Source: Bacillota bacterium (GTDB lineage: Bacteria; Bacillota; SHA-98; UBA4971). From it: a DNA stretch of 64,000 nucleotides. A program made the position numbers and the translations under genes. Shown here piece by piece: positions 24,334 through 32,689 of the stretch. Every line of letters starts with the position of its first letter. Positions within the stretch are counted from its first letter, which is position 1. The DNA lies in contig JAAYXB010000039.1 of the NCBI GenBank assembly GCA_012516125.1, positions 27,069 to 91,068 of the forward strand, in the 5' to 3' direction. The notes beneath the pieces were generated by a model. The model did not search any database. It was not told the DNA's origin and worked only from the letters and a program-made list of their open reading frames with translations.

Positions 24334-25728
24334 TCAGACGGCGTCCCCTCCCAGGATATGCCTGGCGAAGAGAAGCCCACTTGCAAGCTGCACACGAACA
24401 AGGTTGCGGATGGGGACGACGCGATAGTTGAGCTCAGCCTCGAGGGCGCTGCACTCGCGCGACAGGTTCTCATCGAGCTCGCGCTCGATCTCACTGAGGG
24501 CGCGCGACCTCTCGGGGTCGGACGAGCGGGCAAGCTCCTCGCGGCACAGCCGCCAGAGCATCCCCACCGAGAGCTGGTTATAGAACTTGCGCACTACGAG
24601 GCTGTCGAAGGCCTCGGCGCCGGTGGCGGGGCGAAGGAGGTCCTCCGATGTCGTGGCCCACTTACGCTCGGCCTCAAGGGCGGCGGGGATATGTTTGAGA
24701 TTGTCCTCGATGGCGATGGCGAAGGGCGACGCCGCATCCTGGAGCAGGGGGCGCACCTTTGCATAAGTCTCACGGATGTAGCCCCATGCCTTTTCGCTTG
24801 CATCAAGGCTTTCGAGCACGGTGTCCCGGCGGCTCCGGTTGGTCGGGGAGGTGTCCTCGATCCTCGGGTCATAGTAATAGGGCAGCTCGCACACGAGAGC
24901 GAAAGTGCCCGCCACCGCATGCGCATACTCGTCGCTTCCTGCGCCGCCCGATATGAGGGAGGCGGGATCCTTGCCCGCATGCTTCTCGTAATAGTCGTAC
25001 GTGTCCTTGACGCCGAAAAGGCCGTAGATGGCCTCGTCGAACTTCGTGCAGTAGGGAACCTCTGGCTCTCCGAGGGAGAGCGGGATCCCGTGTCGTCTGG
25101 CGACCCTGTGAAGCTCGCTGTGGAGGTACGGCACGGCATGGGTGACGTACCAGTAGGCTCCGCCGAAGCCAGCGTTGTGCAGGGAGTACAGGAACGCTGG
25201 CTTCCCGCTATCGATGACGTTCATGAGGCACCTGGTCTCGGGCAGCGGCCGCGAGAAATGGAGGGTCTTGTAGTCTATCGGGAACGTCCACTCAACCTGC
25301 TGGAATCCCGGGGGCCTGTAGAAGTTGCGTACGTAGGTTTCGATGTTGAAGGGACCCGCGAACCATCCCTCGTTGAGCCGCGTGCCGTCGGGGTCTATGC
25401 ACTTCACGATGTACCAGGTGTAGTCGAGCTCCCGCTGCAAGTCCTGGTCGGCCGCAAGCCTCTCCGAGAAGTAATCGAGCATCATGGCGCCTATCGGCTC
25501 GTTCGGGTGCGGGCAGCCGAACATGAGGGCCACCTTCCTGCCGGACCCTATCCTGAGGGCGCGGATGGGCCTTCCCGAGCGGGAGGAGCCGAGGTCCACA
25601 AGTGTCACGGTTTCGGGGTGGCGGCGGGCAAGGTCGCCTGCACGCGCGTCGAGCTCATCAACGGTGAAGAACCGTTCATATTCCGGCACGCTTTCTAAGA
25701 CGTCCTCGAACAGCTCATGCCATGTCAA
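24334..25728 (-). CDS. M14 family zinc carboxypeptidase
   Basis: 464-residue metallopeptidase of the M14 family. The zinc site is visible as HPNEP (His, Glu) near residue 74 and the third ligand in LYSLHNAGFGG near 187; a candidate catalytic Glu is in FALVCELPYYYDP near 300. No signal peptide is present, so it acts in the cytoplasm. The C-terminal third is helical and charged. It lies between a peptide-binding protein and peptide permeases on the same strand, so it probably trims imported peptides, possibly cell-wall peptides as for some M14 amidases; the substrate is inference. Confidence 0.85.
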   Translation of the reverse strand: MTWHELFEDVLESVPEYERFFTVDELDARAGDLARRHPETVTLVDLGSSRSGRPIRALRIGSGRKVALMFGCPHPNEPIGAMMLDYFSERLAADQDLQRELDYTWYIVKCIDPDGTRLNEGWFAGPFNIETYVRNFYRPPGFQQVEWTFPIDYKTLHFSRPLPETRCLMNVIDSGKPAFLYSLHNAGFGGAYWYVTHAVPYLHSELHRVARRHGIPLSLGEPEVPYCTKFDEAIYGLFGVKDTYDYYEKHAGKDPASLISGGAGSDEYAHAVAGTFALVCELPYYYDPRIEDTSPTNRSRRDTVLESLDASEKAWGYIRETYAKVRPLLQDAASPFAIAIEDNLKHIPAALEAERKWATTSEDLLRPATGAEAFDSLVVRKFYNQLSVGMLWRLCREELARSSDPERSRALSEIERELDENLSRECSALEAELNYRVVPIRNLVRVQLASGLLFARHILGGDAV

Positions 25729-25757
25729 GACGATGCACCTCCATGCTGCACGCGAGA

Positions 25758-25785
25758 GGTGAGGGTCCCTGGCGGGACCCTCACC
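25758..25785 (-). other. Intercistronic hairpin between peptide-binding protein and M14 genes
   Basis: GGTGAGGGTCC and GGACCCTCACC form a perfect 11-bp stem with a 6-base loop. It follows the SLH-binding protein gene on the minus strand. Such hairpins often let the binding protein be made in excess over downstream genes; it has no clear T-run. Confidence 0.65.
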
Positions 25786-25857
25786 GCGACTTGCGATTTC
25801 ATCGCATCTTGAATGCCCAGCGTAACGGGTACCCTGCTGAAACAGGCCTTTTCGGGG

Positions 25858-28140
25858 TCATTCCTGGAGATACCAGTTATAGATCGCCCAGCCGAGGCCG
25901 TTATCGTAGCCGGAGCTAAAGTTCTTTATGCTCTTCTTCGCGAAGTGGTTGGCTGGGGGCGAGAGGAGCGGAATGTGTGGAAGCTCCTTTGTCCAGAGAG
26001 CCAGGTGTCTTGCGAAGAGATCTTTCTTTTTCGCGGGGTCCAGCGTCGCCGCTGCCTCAGCCACCAGCCTGTCGTTCTCAGGGTTAGACCAGCCGCACTG
26101 GTTCGTGCCGCTCCAGGAGTTCGCCTCGGACGGTATGCCGGACGAGCTCCAGTAGTCCGCGGCCTCGTCGGACACACCGTAGCCCCAGCCCACCCAGCAC
26201 ATGTCGAACTGACGGTGCGGGGCAAGCTCACCGATGACGACACGCGCGGGCTTGTTGTCGATGTCCACGGCGATGCCGACGTCCTTCAGCATCTTTTGTA
26301 CGAGCTGCTCCGACATCTCGACTTCCTTGGATCCTGCCACCCCGAGGAGAGTGAACTTGAACTTTATCCCGTCCTTCTGGAGTATCCCGTCAGGCCCGGG
26401 CTTCCAGCCGGCCTCAGCGAGGAGGGCTCTGGCTTTCGCAGGGTCGTAGGGGTACTTGTGGACCCTTGGGTCGGCAAGGGCGTCGCGCATGGCGTGAAGC
26501 GGCGTGATCCAGGCGTGTGCTACCTGTGCCTCGCCGGAGTACACCACCGCGTTTATCGCGGTCCGGTTGATGGCGTAGAGGATCGCCTGGCGCACCCTCA
26601 CGTCTGAGAACGCCGGGTGAGGTTTCGAGAGATCCTTCGGATCCCAGAAGTTGAGAGCTATGGAGTCATATGCGACAGTGGGTGTGAAGGTCACGTTGAA
26701 TTTGTCGCCGTGCTCCTTCGCGAGCTTGAGGGCGTCGCGAAGCTCCAGCGTGTACCTGCCGAAGTCTATGTCGCCGCGCAGCACGGCGGCGTTGATGACG
26801 CTGGAGTCGGGGATGATCTTTATCATGATCTTGTCTATGTTTGGCCTGCCCATGTAGTAATCGTCGAACGCTTCAAGGAGTATGTACTCACCCTGCTTGT
26901 ACTCCTTGAACTTGTACGGGCCGGCCATTATGGGGTTGTTGTTGACCTCCTGGACGAACCTGTTCCAATCGCCGGTCTTCTTTGCCTTCTGGTAGAGGGG
27001 CTCGAACACGTGCTTCGGGAGCTGGAACCAGCCATAGTAGTATGAGTACACCGACGATCCGAGGCGCGCGTTGCTCTGGACCTTGTCGAGGTATATTTTG
27101 AAGGTATACTTGTCGAGCAACTCGGCCCTGGTGACCATCTTCTCGAAGTAGTTCGAGGCGATGGGCACATCCGCGTCTTGCATAACCTTAAGCTGGAAGA
27201 GAGGGTCTTCCGCTGTGACTTCGACGCCGTCGTGCCACTTCATGCCCTTGCGTAGCTCGAAGGTGACCTCCATCTTGCCATCGGGCTTCACTTTGATGAG
27301 ACCGTTCTCGAGGGAGGGCAGGCGCTTTATCATGCGCGGGAAATAGAAGCCGTTTTCGTCGGTGATGGTGTTGCCGTCACCGATGATGTTGTCGATGGTC
27401 CACGTGGCTCCTGAGGATGTCACGAGGGTGTTGAAGCCCGCAGGCTCTGCCGTGAACGCCGTAACGATAGTTCCACCGCGCTTCGGCGGGTACATCATCA
27501 TGTAGAGCGCTTTGGCGGCCTCACGCCTGGTCGCGCCGGCGAGAGGAGCAGAAAGCCGCCCATACCTGTACCCCAGGAGCTGATGGTTGGACCTGTAGGC
27601 CAGGGTCATCGCTCCTATAGCGTACGCGGGAACTTTGTCCTCGTCGTTCGCGAGGAGAACTGGTTCCTTGATCTTTGCGGCTTCCTTCGAAAGCCCGAGA
27701 GCGTTGATGGCCCACACGGCGAGGTCCGCGCGCTTTATCGGGTCGGCAGGCGCGAACTTCTTGCCGGAAGCCACGGGAATGATCCCGCGCTTTACGAGTG
27801 CCTCCACGTAGGGGTAAGCGGGGCTCGTCGCGGGAAGGTCCACGAAAGTGGGTGAGTTGGGCTTCGTGGGTTCGATCTTTCGCGCCTTTGCGAGGGCCAC
27901 CGCGAAGTCCGCGCGGCTTATGGTTTCGTCCGGCCGGAACGAGCCGTCCTTTGCGGGGGCGAGTACGCCGAGCTCAACTACCTTTGCGATGGCCTCGAAA
28001 TCGCGGTCGTCGGCCTTAACGTCTTTGGGAAGAGCGGGCTTTCCGGCCGCGAGCGTGCCCGCACCCATGAGTGTGAAGGAAAGCAGTATCAGTAGAAACG
28101 CCGCAACCTGTGCCGCATAGTGATACCGTCGTGCTACCAT
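25858..28140 (-). CDS. SLH-domain-anchored peptide-binding protein (SBP_bac_5)
   Basis: About 760 residues. After a signal peptide (about 1-33, ending near TLAAG) come three S-layer homology units (about 42-215), marked by FRPDETISRADFAVALAKA, FAPADPIKRADLAVWAINAL and ATRREAAKALYMMM. A complete family 5 solute-binding domain follows (from about 220), with MKWHDGVEVTAED, NPIMAGPYKFKEY, VRQAILYAINR and YPYDPAKARALLAEAGW. It would bind peptides or similar solutes while fixed to the cell wall rather than by lipid. The start at 28140 is chosen over upstream codons because GAGGAG lies 9 bases before it. First gene of the minus-strand import operon. Confidence 0.92.
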   Translation of the reverse strand: MVARRYHYAAQVAAFLLILLSFTLMGAGTLAAGKPALPKDVKADDRDFEAIAKVVELGVLAPAKDGSFRPDETISRADFAVALAKARKIEPTKPNSPTFVDLPATSPAYPYVEALVKRGIIPVASGKKFAPADPIKRADLAVWAINALGLSKEAAKIKEPVLLANDEDKVPAYAIGAMTLAYRSNHQLLGYRYGRLSAPLAGATRREAAKALYMMMYPPKRGGTIVTAFTAEPAGFNTLVTSSGATWTIDNIIGDGNTITDENGFYFPRMIKRLPSLENGLIKVKPDGKMEVTFELRKGMKWHDGVEVTAEDPLFQLKVMQDADVPIASNYFEKMVTRAELLDKYTFKIYLDKVQSNARLGSSVYSYYYGWFQLPKHVFEPLYQKAKKTGDWNRFVQEVNNNPIMAGPYKFKEYKQGEYILLEAFDDYYMGRPNIDKIMIKIIPDSSVINAAVLRGDIDFGRYTLELRDALKLAKEHGDKFNVTFTPTVAYDSIALNFWDPKDLSKPHPAFSDVRVRQAILYAINRTAINAVVYSGEAQVAHAWITPLHAMRDALADPRVHKYPYDPAKARALLAEAGWKPGPDGILQKDGIKFKFTLLGVAGSKEVEMSEQLVQKMLKDVGIAVDIDNKPARVVIGELAPHRQFDMCWVGWGYGVSDEAADYWSSSGIPSEANSWSGTNQCGWSNPENDRLVAEAAATLDPAKKKDLFARHLALWTKELPHIPLLSPPANHFAKKSIKNFSSGYDNGLGWAIYNWYLQE

Positions 28141-28177
28141 GGTCCTCATCTCCTCACTTCTTGTGTTGTCGTCCACT

Positions 28178-28503
28178 GTCGCGTCCTTTGCTGTGGCGAC
28201 GCAAGCGCGTCACCCGTTTGTTTCAGAAGAAGTATACCTGCCACACTTCCCTCCTTGTGTGCCGGTTTTCAAAGTTTTCTGCCGAATGCCTTCGCGGCAC
28301 TCCCGGGTGCGCGCCGCCTGAACCTCCGGGCATTGCGCTACCCCGGACTAATTGTGCAGTTATTCGCTACGATGCAGCGTGTTCCTTCACGGCTAATCGG
28401 ATTTTTCGTTGAGGATGTCCGGTTCTGAAGGAAGATTCTAGGTAAGGCACCTCGAACAATACCGCTGCGTTTAAGGCGGCCTGTGAACAACTCGCGACGC
28501 CAT
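28178..28503. other. Intergenic region without genes
   Basis: About 325 bases between the SLH-binding protein and the 3D-domain gene, both on the minus strand. No coding frame is convincing. On the minus strand a -10-like TATACT occurs near 28230-28240 without a good -35; otherwise I see nothing. Confidence 0.4.
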
Positions 28504-29031
28504 TCAGAACGTCTGCTCCACAAGGAAGACGTCAAGCTCCTGGATGCCGAAGTTGAGCGCCTCCTCGTGGGTCGTCATGAATATGTCGATACGGTTGCCT
28601 CTTATAGCACTCCCGGTGTCCTCCGCCCTGTACACCCCGAGACCCTCAATGTACACCCAGGTGCCTATGGGGATGACCTGGGGATCAACAGCGATCGTAC
28701 GCTCAGGTGTCGCGGGAATCCCTGAGCTCGTGATGCCGAAAGCGGGGTGATCCTTCGTCTTGCCCGTGCATATCGGGCAGTTGTCGTACGCCGTTGCAGT
28801 GACGCGGATTTTCCCGGTAACGGTTATCGGGACGATCCTGTCGTTCCCGTGCCCGGGGTCGCTATCCTGAGCAGGACGGTTGCTGGGAGGGTGGTTACAT
28901 GCCCAAGCCTTCGTGCAGCTGTCAAGATGCGGCGAGCTGACAGTATCCGGTCCGGGCACGTGTGTGCTGGTGTTGGACTCACCGTCTGCGACGGAGCATG
29001 CCGCACGGCTCTCCATGGTAACCGCACCCAC
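28504..29031 (-). CDS. 3D-domain (RlpA-like double-psi barrel) protein, signal peptide cut off
   Basis: 175-residue reading frame whose C-terminal 100 residues are a complete 3D domain, as found in Firmicute cell-wall proteins such as YocH and YuiC and related to lytic transglycosylases. The three aspartates are in TIAVDPQ, AEDTGSA and NRIDIF, after VTATAYDNCPICTGKT. The N-terminal 70 residues are low-complexity and lack a signal peptide, yet the family is extracellular. A good signal peptide lies in the same frame directly upstream, separated by one TGA. The gene is probably broken, or internally started and non-secreted. Confidence 0.75.
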   Translation of the reverse strand: MGAVTMESRAACSVADGESNTSTHVPGPDTVSSPHLDSCTKAWACNHPPSNRPAQDSDPGHGNDRIVPITVTGKIRVTATAYDNCPICTGKTKDHPAFGITSSGIPATPERTIAVDPQVIPIGTWVYIEGLGVYRAEDTGSAIRGNRIDIFMTTHEEALNFGIQELDVFLVEQTF

Positions 29032-29070
29032 CTGGGTAGGGTTGCAGTGCGCCGTGAGGGGCCCTCCGGT

Positions 29071-29133
29071 TCAAAGCGCAAGCGACATGGCCCAGGCAAG
29101 TGCGCCTGAGATAATCCTCTTGAAAATAGGCAT
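29071..29133 (-). pseudogene. Detached signal peptide of the 3D-domain gene
   Basis: Encodes MPIFKRIISGALAWAMSLAL and then TGA. Basic start and hydrophobic core fit a signal peptide, and the frame is identical to the 3D-domain frame downstream, with TGGPLTA following the stop as a plausible end of the signal region. This suggests a nonsense change in a formerly continuous gene spanning 28504-29133. Confidence 0.5.
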
Positions 29134-29475
29134 AGGCGCGTTGCGGCAGGCCCGCCCGGCCTCGCGGGTGGGCGGCGTGCTTGCCGGTCTCACACCTCCA
29201 TACGCATAACAAGATGTCGTTTCACGAATTATGATCCCCGCTAGGCTTTCGGCTGACACAGGGAACTTGGTGAAGAGCTTCCTGCACGCGGTCACAGACA
29301 TGTGTCTTTTGCATTGCACGATTATTCACTCGATTATTTGAAGGAAATGGGCCATATAGAGAGAACTACACACATAGTGCCCAAATATAGGCGCCAGGGG
29401 TGTGGGTCTTGAGGGTCTACAGGCGGTTGTAAGTCTAGGCGGGGGTGCCGGTGCTTGCCAAGCGACGCCCCGCGA

Positions 29476-31002
29476 ATGGCGGGAAGTGGTGTCGTGAACA
29501 CTGACAGGGTTCCCAACCGGGTCGAGGACGAGGGCAACTCAAGAGAACTCCTGGAGAACCTGCGCGTGATCCTTGACTCCATCGACGAAGGCATTCATGT
29601 AGTGGACAGGAACGGGGTGACCGTTCTCTATAACAAGGTGGCTGCGCAGCTCGACAACCTCAAAGAGGAGGAAGTCGTCGGCAAGCACATCCTCGACGTC
29701 TTCCCGTCACTATCGCGCGAGACGAGCACCCTGCTGCAGGTCTTGCGCACAGGGCAGCCTATATGCAACAGAGAGCAAACGTTTACTACCTACAAGGGGG
29801 ACGAAATAACCACCCTCAACTCCACGCTTCCTGTGAAGGTTGACGGGAAGCTGGTCGGAGCTGTGGAGGTCTCCCGCAACATCACGCTCATGCGGGAGAT
29901 GGCCCACCGCATAGTTGACCTTCAGGTGGAGCTTTTCGGCCGCCGCGAGGGAAGGCGCGAAACCGAGTCCGAGGGTGCGCGCTACACCTTTCGCGACATA
30001 GTTGGGGAAAGCGAATGCATTCTCGAACTCAAGCGTAAGGCGGCGCGGGCCGCCGCGAGCTCGTCCTCGGTGCTCGTGCACGGTGAGACGGGCACGGGCA
30101 AGGAGCTGTTCGTGCAGGCTATCCACAACGCAAGCCCACGGGCGCGTGGCCCGTTCGTAGCCCAGAACTGCGCCGCGTTTCCAGAAGGGCTCCTTGAGGG
30201 CATTCTGTTTGGAACGACGAAAGGCAGCTTCACGGGCGCCCAGGACAGGCCGGGGCTGTTCGAGCTTGCCGATGGAGGCAGCATTTTCCTGGACGAAATC
30301 GACTCCATGCCCGCAAGCCTCCAGGCGAAACTCCTCAGGGTGCTCTCGGAGAAGTGCGTCCGGCGGGTCGGGGATACAAAGGTGCGCAGGGTAGACGTCC
30401 GCGTGATGGCCGCTATGTCGCGGCCCCCGCTCGATGCAGTCGCCCAGGGCATGCTGCGCGAAGATCTGTACTATCGTCTGAACGTCATTTCCCTCGGCAT
30501 ACCGCCCCTCCGTGAGCGGCGCGAAGACATCCCGCTCCTCACGGCGCACTTCATCGCCAGGTTCAACGCGCAACTCATGATGAACGTGAAAGGAGTCTCG
30601 GACGAAGTTGCGCACCTGTTTTCTGTTTACGACTGGCCCGGCAACGTGCGCGAGCTTGAGCACGCCGTAGAGGGCGCTATGCACCTTCTTGACGGCGACA
30701 TCATCATGCTCGAGCACCTTCCTGACAATCTGAGAAACCTTGCCACGCACAGAGAGAGCAGGCTTGCTGCCGCGAACCTGCGCGCCGGCGGCACCGCTCC
30801 TCGTGTTCCAGTCGAGTTCCAGGGGAACTTCCGTCTGGCAGTGGCAGATATCGAGAGTTTGCTCGTAAAGAATGCCCTGGCGGACGCAGGCGGCAACATC
30901 TCCAGGGCCGCGCGGGCCCTCGGCATACCGCGCCAGACCCTGCAGTACAGGCTCAAGAAGCTCGGCATCGACCCGAAGACGGCTCAAAGCGGAAAACCTT
31001 AA
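29476..31002 (+). CDS. Sigma-54-dependent activator with PAS sensor
   Basis: About 508 residues, RocR-like. PAS domain (about 25-140, DSIDEGIHVVDRNGVTVLYNK), then a sigma-54 AAA+ domain with Walker A GETGTGKE, the sigma-54 contact loop as GSFTGA, Walker B GGSIFLDEID and the arginine region VRELEHAVEG. A Fis-type HTH at the C terminus (NISRAARALGIPRQTLQYRLKKL) binds upstream enhancers. The loop has Ser for the usual Ala, a known variant. The ATG at 29476 is one of several possible starts; a TTG at 29455 and GTG at 29494 are alternatives. It precedes the ChlI/VWA pair, a possible target; no clean -24/-12 promoter was found there. Confidence 0.9.
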   Translation: MAGSGVVNTDRVPNRVEDEGNSRELLENLRVILDSIDEGIHVVDRNGVTVLYNKVAAQLDNLKEEEVVGKHILDVFPSLSRETSTLLQVLRTGQPICNREQTFTTYKGDEITTLNSTLPVKVDGKLVGAVEVSRNITLMREMAHRIVDLQVELFGRREGRRETESEGARYTFRDIVGESECILELKRKAARAAASSSSVLVHGETGTGKELFVQAIHNASPRARGPFVAQNCAAFPEGLLEGILFGTTKGSFTGAQDRPGLFELADGGSIFLDEIDSMPASLQAKLLRVLSEKCVRRVGDTKVRRVDVRVMAAMSRPPLDAVAQGMLREDLYYRLNVISLGIPPLRERREDIPLLTAHFIARFNAQLMMNVKGVSDEVAHLFSVYDWPGNVRELEHAVEGAMHLLDGDIIMLEHLPDNLRNLATHRESRLAAANLRAGGTAPRVPVEFQGNFRLAVADIESLLVKNALADAGGNISRAARALGIPRQTLQYRLKKLGIDPKTAQSGKP

Positions 31003-31171
31003 GTCATCAGGAGTTGGAAAGAGGGATGCCGGCGCAGGTTTCCTTCTGTCTGGCTAACCGGTAAGCGCATGGAACCTCTGGGAAACAGGGGCACCTTCGC
31101 CGCAGTATGCGCACATTTTGGCACGGCCATAATACCTGTAGAACGTGGAGGAACGGCGGGAGGTGCCCGTT

Positions 31172-32689
31172 TTGAAGGGATACCTGGATCTTGTCATTCA
31201 TGATGGCAACCGTCCACTTGTGGAGGCGCTGGAGGCTTCAGTCGTATCACTCCTCGCGGGCCGACCCCTCCACGTTCACGTGGAGGGGCTTCGCGGCACA
31301 GGCAAGACCACGATCATACGCGCCATGAGGGACGTGCTTCCTCGTATCCGGAGGATCAAGGGCTGCCTGTACAACTGTGACCCAAGGAACCCTCATTGCC
31401 CGGCGCACCGGGAACTCTCTCCGGAAGCCATCGAATCCCTGGGCACCGAGGAGGTGCCCGTGCCGTTCCTGGAGGTATCGCATGCCGCGAAAATCGGCAC
31501 CGTGGTGGGAAGCATCGACCTTGCCCGGATTGCCGATCCTTCACGGCCCGAGGCCGCGCTCCTGCCCGGCGTGCTCCCGCGAGCGCACAGGGGCGTGGTG
31601 TTCGTGGACGAGATCAACAGGCTCGCCGATACCTCGCCTGAGCTCACCGATGTGCTTCTCGACGTGATGGGCACGAAGCCCGGCCGGCTACAGGTGGAGG
31701 AGACGGGCCTGCCCGCGTTCGAGATCCCCATTACATGTGCCATATGGGCGGCAAGCAACCCAGACGAGGAACCCGGTGCGCTCGAGGATATAAGGCGCCA
31801 GCTTTCCGACAGGTTCGACTTCACCGTCAGCATGGCAAGGCCGCAGGACCAGTCCACCGTAAAGCGCATTCTCCTCGATGACGAGGCCCGGTCGCTCCGG
31901 ACACTTGCGTCCGCCCCCAAGCGCGCCGAGGCCTGCTGCGCCTCGGCCCTCGACGCGCTTCGTAACAGGATGCTGGGGCGAGCCGCGGCACTTCCCAGCG
32001 TGACCTTGCCCGACGACCTCGCATCGCTCCTCGCCGAGGTGTACGTGAGCTTCGGCATGGAGAGCCTGCGAGCCGTGGAGGCTATCTCCCTCGGCGCCCG
32101 CGCGCGCGCCGCGCTCGACTCGAGGGCGCATGCGTCCCTTGACGACATAAGGACTGTGCTTCCCTTCGCCCTTCGCCATAGGGTGGATGCGTCCACTCTC
32201 ATAAACATCGGGAAGTTCCTCGACGAGTACGAATCCAGGTGCGGGCGGCGCCGTGAGCCTGACCCGCCCAGGGACGACACCACTGAGGGCGCGCCGAAGC
32301 AAACCCCCGAGGAAGCCCGTCACAGGGACAGGGATCTCGGGGCCGGGGCTGGTGAGCCTGTCTCCCGGCCCGACAGCCTCTGGGACAGGCTCATGAGGGG
32401 CATGGGCTTCGCGAGGCCGGACGCCAGAAGGGGCGGGTCGGCAGGCGATGGCCGCGGCGGCGGCACGGGCGCAGTGCCTCCCCGGGCCTCGGCCTCCGCA
32501 GCGGGGTCAGCGGGCGCCGGTGCGGCAGACCGCGGAACTGGCCAGGGGACGGGCTACGGGAGCGGCGGTGCTGGCATATCCGACCCGACCGACGTGCCGC
32601 TCTCAGCGCCTCCGGCCAGGGCAAGGCCTCTTGCCCAGCTTGCCGGCGGTGAGGTGGTGTTCACCGAGGAGGACCTGAGGTTCCGATGA
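31172..32689 (+). CDS. Magnesium-chelatase-like (ChlI-type) AAA+ ATPase
   Basis: About 505 residues. AAA+ core with Walker A GLRGTGKTT (about 39-47), Walker B GVVFVDEINRL and a sensor-type AIWAASNPDE. The cysteine-bearing insertion YNCDPRNPHCPAHRE after Walker A resembles the BchI/ChlI insertion. After the AAA lid a low-complexity linker rich in Gly, Ala, Arg and Pro (about 360-480) ends in VVFTEEDLRFR. TTG at 31172 has GGGAGGTG at 7 bases and is preferred over the tracked GTG 31145. Overlaps the VWA gene by 4 bases (ATGA). No chlH or tetrapyrrole genes are near, so chelatase activity is doubtful; a MoxR/ChlI-type remodelling role is likelier. Confidence 0.82.
   Translation: MKGYLDLVIHDGNRPLVEALEASVVSLLAGRPLHVHVEGLRGTGKTTIIRAMRDVLPRIRRIKGCLYNCDPRNPHCPAHRELSPEAIESLGTEEVPVPFLEVSHAAKIGTVVGSIDLARIADPSRPEAALLPGVLPRAHRGVVFVDEINRLADTSPELTDVLLDVMGTKPGRLQVEETGLPAFEIPITCAIWAASNPDEEPGALEDIRRQLSDRFDFTVSMARPQDQSTVKRILLDDEARSLRTLASAPKRAEACCASALDALRNRMLGRAAALPSVTLPDDLASLLAEVYVSFGMESLRAVEAISLGARARAALDSRAHASLDDIRTVLPFALRHRVDASTLINIGKFLDEYESRCGRRREPDPPRDDTTEGAPKQTPEEARHRDRDLGAGAGEPVSRPDSLWDRLMRGMGFARPDARRGGSAGDGRGGGTGAVPPRASASAAGSAGAGAADRGTGQGTGYGSGGAGISDPTDVPLSAPPARARPLAQLAGGEVVFTEEDLRFR

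Noticed and set aside
24274-25698. Plus-strand ORF of 474 residues opposite the M14 gene
   Set aside because: Long only because of high GC; the M14 frame on the minus strand has zinc-site motifs and this one has none.
25813-26607. Plus-strand ORF of 264 residues opposite the SLH-binding protein gene
   Set aside because: It is the antisense shadow of a strongly supported gene; no ribosome site or family motif.
28504-29133. Reading TGA as Trp to restore the 3D-domain gene
   Set aside because: Many genes here end in TGA (for example ddl, iscU and both sugar and peptide genes), so the standard code applies.
31117-31133. Possible sigma-54 promoter before the ChlI-like gene (TGGCACGGCCATAAT)
   Set aside because: The -24 half TGGCACG fits but the -12 half reads TAATA instead of TTGCA, so the required GC is missing.
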